Shown: positions 1 through 7,200 of the stretch, piece after piece | Layout: every line of letters begins with the position of its first letter | How positions within the stretch are numbered: position 1 is the stretch's first letter | NCBI GenBank assembly: GCA_003021325.1 | Contig: PXQM01000196.1 | Location: 1-10,959, forward strand | Origin: Halobacteriales archaeon QH_10_70_21 | Lineage (GTDB): Archaea > Halobacteriota > Halobacteria > Halobacteriales > Haloarculaceae | Reading direction: 5' to 3' | DNA: 10,959 bases | Made by a program: the position numbers and the translations under genes | Notes under the pieces: model-generated | The model's database searches: none | The model's input: the letters and a program-made list of their open reading frames with translations, nothing else | What the model was told of the DNA's origin: nothing

Positions 1-1690
1 CGGCCCACTCGCGGAGCTGCTCCGTGTTCGGCGAGATGATTGCGCCGATGAACTTCTCGTCGTCGCCGATGACCGTTATCTGGTCGACGCGGGCGGAGGT
101 GGCGAACTCGTCCTCGATGGGCTCCGGCGCGACGTTCTTGCCCGTGTCGAGAACGATGAGGTTCTTCCGGCGGTCGACGAAGGTGACGTAGCCGTCCTCG
201 TCGCGGGCGACGATGTCGCCGGTCCGGAAGTAGCCGTCCTTCGTGACGGCGGCCTCGGTCTGGTCGGGCTTGTTCCAGTAGCGCTCGAAGACGTTCGGAC
301 CCTTCGCCAGCAGTTCGCCCACCTCGCCCGGCTCGGCCGCCTTCGTCTCCTCGCTGACGACGTGGGGGTCCAGCGCCAGGTCGACGTCGCAGAGCGCGGT
401 GCCCATCGTGCCGATGCGGATGTCCTCCGGCGGGTTCGTCGTCAGCGCCGGCGCCGTCTCGGTCAGCCCGTACCCCTCGAGGATGGTGAGCCCCATCGCG
501 CGGTACAGCTTCGCGAGGTCGGCCGACAGCGAGCCGCCGCCCGAGACGAACAGCTCGATGTTGCCGCCCAGCGCCTCCCGGACCTGGGAGAACACCAGCG
601 AGTCCGCGATGGACAGCTTCGTCTCGAGCACGAACCCCGGGTCGTCGGCGTCGTCGTAGGTCTGGGCGGTGCTGACGGCCCACTCGAAGATGCGCTTCTC
701 GATGGGCGACTCGGAGGCCTGCTCGCGCATCTGGTTGTAGATGCGCTCGTAGACGCGCGGTACCGACGCGGCGGCCTCCGGGCCGACCTGCTTGATGTCG
801 TCGCCGACGGTGTCGGCGCTCTCGGCGTAGGCGACCGTCATCCCGATACCGAGCTCGTGGAAGTGGTTGATGCGCTCGAAGGCGTGGGCCAGCGGCAGGA
901 ACGACAGGGCCGTCATCCCGGCCTCCATCGCCGGGACGTCCTCGCCCTTGTCGGGGCGCGGCCCGATGCGCTTCCGCAGCTGGTTGAAGCAGGTCCGCCA
1001 GTTCTCGTGCGTCAGCTCGACGCCCTTCGGGTCGCCCGTCGTCCCGGAGGTGTACACCAGCGAGCACAGCTCCGTCCACTCGCGGTTCTCCAGCCACGAC
1101 TCGAACGCCGCCTCGTCGTAGTGCTCGGCGCCGAGGTCGTGGACCGCAGCCAGGCTGTGGATGTCCTCGCGGTCGTCGTAGCCGTCGACCGCGTCGATGA
1201 CGACGATGAACTCCAGGTCCAGCTCGTCCTCGACCTCGAGCAGCGTCTCGAGGAGCGCCTCGTTCTCCACGACGCAGCCCATCGCGTCGTTGTCGTCGAG
1301 CAGGTACTCGACCTGCGGCGCCGACGACTCGGTGTAGACGGTCGTCACGACGCCCTCCGCGGCCTGGACGGCGAAGTCGGCGTGGGACCACTCCATCCGG
1401 GTGTCCGCGTAGATGCCGACCCGGTCGTCCGGCCCGACGCCGAGCTCCCGGAACCCCGTCGCGAGGGTCCGGACGACGTCTCCCATCTCCTCGTAGGTGA
1501 TGGCGCCGTACTCGCCGGCGGGCGGCTCCGGTACCATCTCCGGGGTCAGCGACCGGTCGTAGATGCCCCCCTTGTACATCTGGGCGTCCCGACCCGCGTT
1601 CCGCTCGACGGAGTCGAACAACAGCTCCGGGATGGTCGTCTCCCCGATTACCTCGTCCGTGTACTCCCGTTCTGCTTCTCTCCAGTCCAT
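1..1690 (-). CDS. Long-chain acyl-CoA synthetase (AMP-forming), C-terminus cut by window edge
   Basis: Activates a long-chain fatty acid with ATP to an acyl-AMP and transfers it to CoA, in the cytoplasm; the usual role is entry into beta-oxidation. The reverse-strand frame stays open for 563 codons from ATG 1690 to the window edge. The ANL-superfamily P-loop YTSGTTGDPKG is at residues 213-223, the YGLTETAP adenylate-binding motif at about 402-412, a TGD motif near 493 and DRRKNLI plus TGKNVAPEPIE at about 506-525. The order and the LAHAFER segment fit the long-chain (FadD15/FAA) branch rather than acetyl-CoA synthetase. Full-length relatives are roughly 600-660 residues, so about 50-100 residues, including the region carrying the C-terminal catalytic lysine, lie outside the window. 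ATG 1690 is chosen because a TATA-like box sits 28 bases upstream. Acyl chain length preference cannot be read from sequence. Confidence 0.93.
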   Translation of the reverse strand, partial: MDWREAEREYTDEVIGETTIPELLFDSVERNAGRDAQMYKGGIYDRSLTPEMVPEPPAGEYGAITYEEMGDVVRTLATGFRELGVGPDDRVGIYADTRMEWSHADFAVQAAEGVVTTVYTESSAPQVEYLLDDNDAMGCVVENEALLETLLEVEDELDLEFIVVIDAVDGYDDREDIHSLAAVHDLGAEHYDEAAFESWLENREWTELCSLVYTSGTTGDPKGVELTHENWRTCFNQLRKRIGPRPDKGEDVPAMEAGMTALSFLPLAHAFERINHFHELGIGMTVAYAESADTVGDDIKQVGPEAAASVPRVYERIYNQMREQASESPIEKRIFEWAVSTAQTYDDADDPGFVLETKLSIADSLVFSQVREALGGNIELFVSGGGSLSADLAKLYRAMGLTILEGYGLTETAPALTTNPPEDIRIGTMGTALCDVDLALDPHVVSEETKAAEPGEVGELLAKGPNVFERYWNKPDQTEAAVTKDGYFRTGDIVARDEDGYVTFVDRRKNLIVLDTGKNVAPEPIEDEFATSARVDQITVIGDDEKFIGAIISPNTEQLREWA

Positions 1691-1699
1691 ACTGTGACA

Positions 1700-1721
1700 T
1701 ACGTTCCAACGTACATATTAA
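1700..1721 (-). promoter_or_regulatory. Promoter of acyl-CoA synthetase gene with palindrome
   Basis: On the minus strand TTTAATA (plus 1715-1721) is centred 28 bases before ATG 1690, the spacing of a haloarchaeal leaderless promoter. Between the box and the start is the dyad TACGTT-CC-AACGTA (plus 1700-1713), with perfect 6-base arms. A repressor bound there would cover the initiation region. Box and dyad are seen directly; promoter and operator roles are inferred. Confidence 0.5.
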
Positions 1722-1770
1722 ATCACTCGGGATTCGTCTCCGGCGGCCCGGTGGGCCGAAACGGGCCGAG

Positions 1771-1780
1771 CCCTTTTTGT
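1771..1780 (+). promoter_or_regulatory. TATA-like box for the small membrane protein gene
   Basis: A T-rich CTTTTT (about 1773-1778) inside GC-rich sequence is centred 27 bases before ATG 1803. This fits a leaderless transcript and supports ATG 1803 over an in-frame alternative 24 bases upstream (1779), which would lie at the box itself. Confidence 0.45.
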
Positions 1781-1802
1781 GATACGGCGGCAGGACGCGC
1801 CC

Positions 1803-2300
1803 ATGGGACTGTTCGAGTTCCTCGGATTCCTCGCCCTCTCGGTCGCCGTCGCGGTCGGTGTCACGTGGTACCAGCCCTCCGTCGTCGACCAGCTGGCCCG
1901 GCAGACGGGCGTCGACGGCCGGACGGGGTGGGCGGCGTTCCTCGTCGCGATGGTCTGGGCCTTCCTGCCGGTGCTGGCCGGCGCGGAGACCGGCGACCGC
2001 GAGCAGCCGCTCCGGTTCCTCGAGACGTTCGTGCCGGCCGAGGAGCCGGTGACCGTCGTCGGGACGCTGCGGCAGGGCGAGGTGCCGGGGGTGCTCGTCG
2101 TGGACGAGGTGCCGGACGACCTGCTGGGGACCGACGGCGCGGCCGGCGAGGCCGTCCTGGTCCGCGGCGACGCCGACGCGGCCGAGACGATGCTCCGCAA
2201 GCGGGTCCGCTGGCTCGGCCCCGCCGGCCTCGCGATGGTCCTCGGGGGCCAGGCGCTGTCGTTCGCGCTGTCGTCGGCGACCCTGGGCGGACTCCTCTGA
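1803..2300 (+). CDS. Small haloarchaeal membrane protein of unknown function
   Basis: A 165-residue protein I do not recognise with certainty. Hydrophobic segments at about residues 4-22, 42-59 and 141-163 indicate two N-terminal membrane helices, a soluble part of about 80 residues, and a C-terminal helix. The soluble part (residues about 68-135) is rich in short beta-type stretches such as EPVTVVGTL and GVLVVDEVP, and is faintly like the GIDE/DUF-type domains of other haloarchaeal membrane proteins; that likeness is from memory and weak. Codon use is strongly GC3 and the composition acidic, so the gene is real. It is transcribed divergently from the acyl-CoA synthetase with 112 bases between the starts, and no operon partner is evident. 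Confidence 0.75.
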   Translation: MGLFEFLGFLALSVAVAVGVTWYQPSVVDQLARQTGVDGRTGWAAFLVAMVWAFLPVLAGAETGDREQPLRFLETFVPAEEPVTVVGTLRQGEVPGVLVVDEVPDDLLGTDGAAGEAVLVRGDADAAETMLRKRVRWLGPAGLAMVLGGQALSFALSSATLGGLL

Positions 2301-2342
2301 TACCGTCGGACGTACCTACCTGAATCGCGCTCCGGTCTACAG

Positions 2343-2361
2343 CCCCCCTCGCTCGGGGTTT
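2343..2361 (+). terminator. Possible weak hairpin terminator
   Basis: A C-run and a G-run (CCCC then GGGG, separated by TCGCTC) are followed by TTT, 43 bases after the stop of the membrane protein gene. The stem is only 4 bp and the T-run short, so this is a tentative call. Confidence 0.2.
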
Positions 2362-2425
2362 CGGACCCGTGGCGGTGCGGATACGCGGGAACGTACGTCC
2401 GGCAGTACGAGCTCTCGCCCGCGGA

Positions 2426-2430
2426 TTTAT
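2426..2430 (+). promoter_or_regulatory. TATA-like box of the Lrp regulator gene
   Basis: TTTAT is centred 28 bases before ATG 2456, the leaderless spacing also seen at 1690, 1803 and 6688. It decides the start: longer in-frame starts at 2369 and 2429 would place the box inside the coding region. A GGTGA at 2450-2454 is too close to the ATG to serve as a ribosome binding site. Confidence 0.5.
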
Positions 2431-2455
2431 GTCGGTCGTGCCGGTGACGGGTGAC

Positions 2456-2929
2456 ATGGAAACCGCGGATATCGACGAACTGGACGAGCGCATCATCTAC
2501 GAACTCCAGCGGGACGCCAGACACACGTCGGCCAGCGACATCGCCGACGAGTGCGGCGTCTCGCCGAGCACGGTCCGCAAGCGCATCCAGGGCCTCGAGG
2601 AGGCCGGCGTCCTCCGTGGCTACCACCCCGACGTGGACTACGAGCGGGCCGGCTACCAGCTCCGGACGCTCATCATCGGGACGGCGCCCATCCCCGAGCG
2701 CGAGGAGCTGGCGCGGGCGGCCCTGGACGTCGACGGCGTCGTCGCGGTCCGGGAGGTGATGACGGGAAGCGGGAACCTCCACGTGGAGGTCGTCGGGGCC
2801 GACGGGGACGACCTCAGCCGCATCGGCCGGGACCTCGACGCCCTCGGCATCGAGGTAGAGGACGAGGACCTCATCCGAAACGAGTACGAGAACCCCTACG
2901 AGCGGTTCGCCACCGAATCCCGCGGGTAG
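2456..2929 (+). CDS. Lrp/AsnC-family transcriptional regulator
   Basis: A 157-residue DNA-binding regulator of the feast/famine family, which form dimers and higher oligomers and usually respond to amino acids. Residues 6-55 are the winged helix-turn-helix: IDELDERIIYELQRDAR opens it and SPSTVRKRIQGLEE (36-49) is the recognition helix. Residues about 68-140 form the RAM ligand-binding domain with the typical VREVMTGSGNLHVEV turn (about 98-112). Length is normal for the family. The start at 2456 is chosen from the TATA-like box 28 bases upstream and because the longer reading adds a basic, non-halophilic stretch. The next intact gene on the same strand is an amino-acid permease, so regulation of that gene, or autoregulation, is plausible but inferred. 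The ligand cannot be read from sequence. Confidence 0.92.
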   Translation: METADIDELDERIIYELQRDARHTSASDIADECGVSPSTVRKRIQGLEEAGVLRGYHPDVDYERAGYQLRTLIIGTAPIPEREELARAALDVDGVVAVREVMTGSGNLHVEVVGADGDDLSRIGRDLDALGIEVEDEDLIRNEYENPYERFATESRG

Positions 2930-2985
2930 TGCCTGGAAACGGAAATAAGCCCTCGAATAATCCGGAAACGTTCGTAGAACCGCAT

Positions 2986-2993
2986 TCTTTATC
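2986..2993 (+). promoter_or_regulatory. TATA-like box upstream of the disrupted ORF and permease
   Basis: TCTTTATC (2986-2993) is the clearest AT-rich box between the Lrp gene and the next coding region. Transcription would begin near 3016-3020, giving either a leader of about 60 bases before ATG 3081 or a near-leaderless GTG at 3021. The sequence from 3021 to 3080 translates to an Arg-rich stretch unlike the neighbouring proteins, so I favour the leader. The repeated GGAAACG at 2935-2941 and 2964-2970 lies just upstream. Confidence 0.4.
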
Positions 2994-3080
2994 ACGTATC
3001 GAGCACGATTATCGCGGTAGGTGCGGGGTCGGTCGGCCCTGCCGGGTCGTCCCGCGCGGCTCGACAGCCACGAGTACACG

Positions 3081-3328
3081 ATGACCGATGACACGCACGT
3101 AGACCGGACGTCAGTGGCGGTGTTCGGCGGCCGACTAGCCACGGGACTGGCCGCGTGGCTCGCCCCGGACCGGGAGGTCCGGCTCGTGAGCGACGACAGC
3201 GCCGTCGTCGCCACCGAACGGGACCGGGCCGGCCTGCTCGTCGCCCAGGGCTCGACCGCGACGTGCCGGACCTCGGGCCGGTCCCCTACGACGCGGTCGA
3301 ATCGACGCTGGAACCGACCGCCGCCTGA
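3081..3328 (+). pseudogene. Short frameshifted gene upstream of the permease
   Basis: From ATG 3081 the frame encodes an acidic, halophile-like segment (TSVAVFGGRLATGLAAWLAP and on to GLLVAQG) until about 3250. Beyond that, the same frame turns Arg/Ser/Pro-rich with poor GC3, while the frame starting at 3251 reads LDRDVPDLGPVPYDAVES and ends in TGA at 3326-3328 with nearly perfect GC3. One missing base near the CCC-A-GGG run at 3244-3250 would restore a single protein of 82 residues. The first half has the beta-alpha-beta look of either a degenerate response-regulator receiver (HalX-like AAWL...EVRLVSDD) or a TrkA-N/Rossmann fold; I cannot decide. The unshifted frame would instead give 91 residues ending at 3356, overlapping the permease ATG. 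Either a sequencing indel or a real decayed gene. Confidence 0.55.
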
Positions 3329-3352
3329 ACACCGCTCGATGCGCCGCGCCAC

Positions 3353-5515
3353 ATGACCAAGGAACTCGAGCGCGACCTCGGCCTCCTGTCCGTGATGGCG
3401 ATAAGCGTCGGCGCGATGGTCGGCAGCGGCATCTTCATCCTGCCGGCGCTCGCGATGAAGATGGCCGGGCCGGCGGTCGTCCTGGCGTACCTGCTCGCCG
3501 GCCTCCTGGTGCTGCCGGCCGCGCTGAGCAAGTCCGAGATGGCGACCGCCATGCCCGAGGCCGGCGGCACCTACATCTACATCGAGCGCGGGATGGGGCC
3601 GCTGCTCGGCACCATCGCCGGCATCGGGACCTGGTTCTCGCTGACGTTCAAGAGCGCGCTCGCGCTGGTCGGCGGGGCGCCGTACATCGTCCTGCTGTTC
3701 GCCGTCCGTCCGGACCTGGTGGCGGTCGGCGCGGCCGTCGTCCTGATAGTCGTCAACGTGGCCGGCGTCAAGCAGACCGGCCGGATGCAGGTCGGCATCG
3801 TCGCGGTGATGCTCGCCGCGATGGCGTGGTTCGTCGGGGGTGGCGGCGGCGACGTCGTCGCGACCAACTTCGCCGGCTTCCTCGGTGATGGTCCCGAGGG
3901 CATCCTCGCCGCAACCGGCTTCATCTACGTCTCCTACGCCGGCGTGACGAAGGTCGCAAGCGTCGCGGAGGAGGTCGAGGACCCCGGCCGGGTCATCCCG
4001 CTCGGGATGCTCGGCTCGCTCGCGTTCACGACGCTCCTGTACGTCCTCGTCGTCGTCGTCATCGTCGGGGCCGCCCCGGCCGACGGTCTGCGAGGGTCGA
4101 AGACCCCCGTCGCGGACGTCGCGGCGACGACGCTTCCCCGGGCCGGAGTGGTCGCCGTCGTCCTGGCGGCGGTCCTCGCCCTCATCAGCACCGCCAACGC
4201 CGGCCTGCTCTCCTCGTCGCGGTACCCCTTCGCGATGAGCCGGGACGACCTGGCGCCGGACGCCTTCGAGCACGTCAGCGACCGGTTCGACACCCCCACC
4301 GTCGCCATCCTCCTGACCGGCGCCATCATGCTTGTGCTCATCCTGCAGGTCCCGATAGAGCGCATCGCGAAACTCGGCAGCGCGTTCAAGATAGTCGTCT
4401 TCGTCATGGTCAACCTCTCGCTCGTGGCGTTCCGGGAGAGCGACGTCGAGGGGTACGACCCCGACTTCCAGGACCCGTTCTACCCGTGGACGCAGGCGGT
4501 CGGCGTCGTCGGCGGGCTGGTCCTGCTGACGCAGATCGGGTTCGTTCCGCTGGTCGGCGCCGTCTGCATCGTCGCCGTCGGCCTGCTCTGGTACCTCGGC
4601 TACGCCCGGCGACGCACCGACCGCGAGGGCGTCGCCCGCGGCGAACTCCGGCGCCGCGTCGGCCGGCGGGCCATCGAGCGGACGAAGGCGGCCTTCGAGG
4701 ATGACGAGGACGAGACCGTGCTGGTCGCGGTTACGGACGAGACAGGCGTCGACGAGGAGCGCGCCCTGGTCGACGTCGGCGCCGCCGTCGCCGCCGAACG
4801 GGCGGGCTCGTTGACCGTCGTCCGGTTCGACGAGGTGCCGGACCAGCTCCCGCTCGCGTCGGCCCGCGAACGGGAGTCGCAGGGCGACACCGCCTTCGAG
4901 CGACGGATGGCCGACCTGGCGCCGGCGCTCGACGTCGACCTCGAGTACGGCGAAATCGTCAGCCACGACACCGCCCACGCGGTGGTGAACTTCGCCCGCC
5001 ACGACAGCGCGGACCTGCTGGTCGTGGGCGGCGGCCCGGTCGGCCTCGGTTCGCGGCTCGCGCGGAACGACGTCGACTGGATCGCCCGCCACGAACCCTG
5101 CGACCTGCTCGTGGTCGACGCCGACAGGGCCGTCGCGGGCGGCACCGTCGCGCTGGTCGCCGACCAGGGGCCCTTCGACCCGCTGAAGACGCGCGTCGCC
5201 GACGCCGTCGCGGCGGCGACCGGCGGCCGGGTCGAACTCGTCCAGGCGCTCGAGGCCGACGCCGAGGCCGACGGCGTCGACGGCTACCACGACGACCTGA
5301 CGGGGCTGTTCTCGGTCCCGGTCGAGTCGACGGTCCTGTCGGACCGCGACCCCGAGGCGGTCGCCGACGCCGTCGCCGACGCCTCCCTGGTCGTCGTCGC
5401 CCACGACGACCCGGCCATCGTCGAGGCGGTGGACGGCGGCACCGTCGTCGTCCACCCGCACGAGGGCAACCGCCCGAGCCCGCTGGCCCGGCTGGTCGAG
5501 CGGCTCGCATTCTGA
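3353..5515 (+). CDS. APC-superfamily amino-acid permease with two C-terminal UspA-like domains
   Basis: A 720-residue secondary transporter, probably importing or exchanging amino acids across the cytoplasmic membrane. Residues 1-430 carry about 12 hydrophobic helices. The TM1 unwound substrate-site motif GSGIF is at residues 24-28. A TM6-type segment FIYVSYAGVTKVASVAEEVE with the following EDPGRVIP is near 190-215, and NAGLLSSSRYPFAMSRD is near 280-300. After a basic linker (YARRRTDREG), residues about 453-595 form a UspA-like domain (ETVLVAVTDE, then LLVVGGGPVGLGSRLARN and CDLLVVDAD). Residues about 597-720 form a second, more degenerate one. The usual G-2x-G-9x-G-S/T nucleotide-binding pattern is not intact in either, so ATP binding is doubtful. 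No clear Shine-Dalgarno precedes ATG 3353. The Lrp gene upstream fits amino-acid-linked control, which is inference. Substrate is not determinable. Confidence 0.92.
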   Translation: MTKELERDLGLLSVMAISVGAMVGSGIFILPALAMKMAGPAVVLAYLLAGLLVLPAALSKSEMATAMPEAGGTYIYIERGMGPLLGTIAGIGTWFSLTFKSALALVGGAPYIVLLFAVRPDLVAVGAAVVLIVVNVAGVKQTGRMQVGIVAVMLAAMAWFVGGGGGDVVATNFAGFLGDGPEGILAATGFIYVSYAGVTKVASVAEEVEDPGRVIPLGMLGSLAFTTLLYVLVVVVIVGAAPADGLRGSKTPVADVAATTLPRAGVVAVVLAAVLALISTANAGLLSSSRYPFAMSRDDLAPDAFEHVSDRFDTPTVAILLTGAIMLVLILQVPIERIAKLGSAFKIVVFVMVNLSLVAFRESDVEGYDPDFQDPFYPWTQAVGVVGGLVLLTQIGFVPLVGAVCIVAVGLLWYLGYARRRTDREGVARGELRRRVGRRAIERTKAAFEDDEDETVLVAVTDETGVDEERALVDVGAAVAAERAGSLTVVRFDEVPDQLPLASARERESQGDTAFERRMADLAPALDVDLEYGEIVSHDTAHAVVNFARHDSADLLVVGGGPVGLGSRLARNDVDWIARHEPCDLLVVDADRAVAGGTVALVADQGPFDPLKTRVADAVAAATGGRVELVQALEADAEADGVDGYHDDLTGLFSVPVESTVLSDRDPEAVADAVADASLVVVAHDDPAIVEAVDGGTVVVHPHEGNRPSPLARLVERLAF

Positions 5516-5617
5516 TACTGCCGGGGCCACGAACGTCCGGTTCGCTGCGGGTCCGAAATCCCGGTGGCGAGTACTCGGAGACAGGACGCGACCCACGGAG
5601 GCACGTCCGCGGCGTGA

Positions 5618-6688
5618 TTACCGGGCCGCCGCGCCGCACTCCCGGAACAGCTCGATGTAGTCGCCGGCGACGGCCGCGTGGTCGTAACGCCGCATCGGCT
5701 CCGAGCGGTCCCGGTGGGGCATCGTCCACGCCTCCTCGATGGCCTCGTCGAGCGTCTCCGACTCCGTGACCCGGATGCCGCGGTCGTGGCCGACGAGCAG
5801 TTCGTGGGCGCTGGAGTCGGCCTGGTACTCGACGACGCCGACGCAGCCGGCCGAGAGCGCCCACAGCAGCTCCTCGGCGAAGAGCTCGCGGGTCGCCGTC
5901 TGGACGAAGGCGTCGGCGGCCCGGTAGGTCGCCACCCGCGTCTCGCGGTCGACGTCGCCGACGAAGGCGACGCGGTCTGCGATGCCCAGCTCGGCGGCCT
6001 GCGTCTCGTAGTCGGCCCGCTCCGGCCCGTCGCCGACCACCGTCGCGGTCCAGTCCTCGCGGCCGCGGAGCTCCGCGAGCGCGAGGAGGTAGCTCTCGAG
6101 GTTCGAGTCGGCGTCCAGCCGGCGGGCGTAGACGGCCTCGGGGCCGTCCCGGTCCGGGTCCCGCGGCGGCGTCGACTCCACGAGCGGGAAATCGACGCTC
6201 TGGGGGACGACCGCCGTCCCTGACTCCCCCACGCCGAGTTCGCGGGCGCGGGTCCGCTGGAGCTCCGAGGGGGTGACGATCCGCGTCGGCGCGCGGACGG
6301 CGGCCGTCCAGCGGCGCCGGAGAGCCGGCGCCGGCTCGTCGCCGAACCAGTCACAGAGGACGGGTGCGCGGGCGAGCGCGCCGCCGACGCTGGCGGCGAC
6401 GGCCGCCCCGGGCGGCGACGGCGAGACGACGACTGCGTCCGGCCGGTCGCGGGCGAGCAGCGCCGGCACGCGGGCGAGAAACGAGGTCGTCGCCGGCGCC
6501 ACCGTCACCGCCTCGTAGACGACCCCCTCCCGCCTGATGCGCCGCGTGCGGTCGTCCCACCAGCCGGTGCAGTAGACGGTGACGTCGTGGTCGCGGTCGG
6601 CGAACTCCCGGGCGAACCGCCGCAGCCGGACCGCGCCGTCCCGCTCGGCGTACGGCGGCGGGTCCTCGATGACGACCGCGATTCGCAT
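5618..6688 (-). CDS. Family-4-type glycosyltransferase
   Basis: A 356-residue cytoplasmic GT-B-fold glycosyltransferase that would transfer a sugar from a nucleotide donor to a lipid, glycan or protein-linked acceptor. The N-terminal domain opens with MRIAVVIEDPPPYAERDG and DHDVTVYCTGWW. The C-terminal donor-binding domain holds WTATVVGDGPER, then RVAFVGDVDRETRVATYRAA, and the conserved acidic block RELFAEELLWALSAGCVG (about residues 264-282) followed by VEYQADSSAHELL, a variant of the GT4 E-x7-E motif. ATG 6688 is chosen because a GTTTTTC box lies 28 bases upstream; a longer reading from 6793 adds a proline-rich stretch overlapping the divergent gene. It converges on the permease gene with a 102-base gap in which I see no clear terminator. 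No other glycan or N-glycosylation gene is visible nearby, so donor and acceptor stay open. Confidence 0.87.
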   Translation of the reverse strand: MRIAVVIEDPPPYAERDGAVRLRRFAREFADRDHDVTVYCTGWWDDRTRRIRREGVVYEAVTVAPATTSFLARVPALLARDRPDAVVVSPSPPGAAVAASVGGALARAPVLCDWFGDEPAPALRRRWTAAVRAPTRIVTPSELQRTRARELGVGESGTAVVPQSVDFPLVESTPPRDPDRDGPEAVYARRLDADSNLESYLLALAELRGREDWTATVVGDGPERADYETQAAELGIADRVAFVGDVDRETRVATYRAADAFVQTATRELFAEELLWALSAGCVGVVEYQADSSAHELLVGHDRGIRVTESETLDEAIEEAWTMPHRDRSEPMRRYDHAAVAGDYIELFRECGAAAR

Positions 6689-6712
6689 GGGCGTCGGCTC
6701 GCACGGCGCGTG

Positions 6713-6719
6713 GAAAAAC
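6713..6719 (-). promoter_or_regulatory. TATA-like box of the glycosyltransferase gene
   Basis: Minus-strand GTTTTTC is centred 28 bases before ATG 6688, matching a leaderless promoter. It is the only AT-rich patch in the divergent intergenic region 6689-6785. Confidence 0.45.
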
Positions 6720-6785
6720 ACCGGGGAATCGCCGCGGCGCCCGGCGGTCGGAACGTTGACGACGCCCCCGCCCGGAAGGGCAGGT

Positions 6786-7176
6786 GTGTTCACGACCGAC
6801 GAGCTGGCGGGGGTCGTCGACCTCTTCGGCGCGCTCCGGTGGTCGGAACTGGAGACCGCCCTCTCGGAGCTCGCCTACCGGCGGGGCGGGGAAGGAGCTG
6901 CTGGCACCCGGGCCGGCGGCGTTCCCGACGCTGCCCGAGGGCGCCGAGGACCTCCCGCACATCCTCGACGTCGAGGAGCGGTCGGTCGACCGCGAACGGG
7001 TCGGCCGCGCGGCGGAGGAGCGCCTCCGCGCGGCGGCGGCCCGCGCCGTCGCCGACGGCGACGCCGACCGCGCCGCCGAACTGCTGGACGTGAGCTACGA
7101 CCTCGAGTCGTGGGCGCCGATCGACCTGGCGGGACTGCGGGACCGCCTCGACGACGCCCGCGATGAGACGAACTAA
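6786..7176 (+). pseudogene. Haloarchaeal protein of unknown function (DUF7109-like), frame broken
   Basis: From GTG 6786, downstream of a purine-rich GGAAGGG (6775-6781), one frame encodes FTTDELAGVVDLFGALRWSE then LETALSELAYRRG, up to about 6890. The coherent sequence continues in the next frame as KELLAPGPAAFPTLPEGAED, then LPHILDVEERSVDRE and LLDVSYDLESWAPIDLAGL, ending with TAA at 7174-7176. The switch falls in GCGGGGCGGGG (6881-6891); one extra G, or a larger deletion not divisible by three, would explain it. Fused, the parts give about 130 residues. From memory the pattern (ELAGVVDLFGAL, then FPTLPE.AEDLPHILDV, then LLDVSYDLE.WAP) is that of a haloarchaeal family I know as DUF7109, whose members I recall as longer between the two blocks, which would favour a deletion. 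Function unknown; helical and soluble. It ends 24 bases before the Nudix start and could be co-transcribed with it. Confidence 0.65.
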
Positions 7177-7200
7177 GACCGGCCGGTGCCAACGGGGGGT

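Noticed and set aside
3021..3080. GTG 3021 as a leaderless start extending the short frameshifted gene.
   Set aside because: The added 20 residues are basic and Pro/Gly/Arg-rich with weaker GC3, so this is more likely leader sequence; not fully excluded.
1718..5596. A 1292-codon open frame on the minus strand antisense to the Lrp and permease genes, and the 653-codon plus-strand frame 362-2323 antisense to the synthetase.
   Set aside because: They mirror well-supported genes, are rich in Arg, Gly, Asp and Val in low-complexity runs with no recognisable domain, and arise because stop codons are rare in out-of-phase frames of very GC-rich DNA.
5516..5617. Convergent gap between permease and glycosyltransferase examined for a terminator or RNA gene.
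   Set aside because: No T-run, stable stem of note or tRNA-like pattern was seen.
6784..6890. Alternative GTG start at 6784 giving MCSRPTSWRGSSTSS in frame with the 3' half of the broken gene.
   Set aside because: The Ser/Arg/Thr-rich translation is unlike a halophilic protein, while the adjacent frame from 6786 gives a coherent acidic sequence, so this is the out-of-frame reading before the frameshift.
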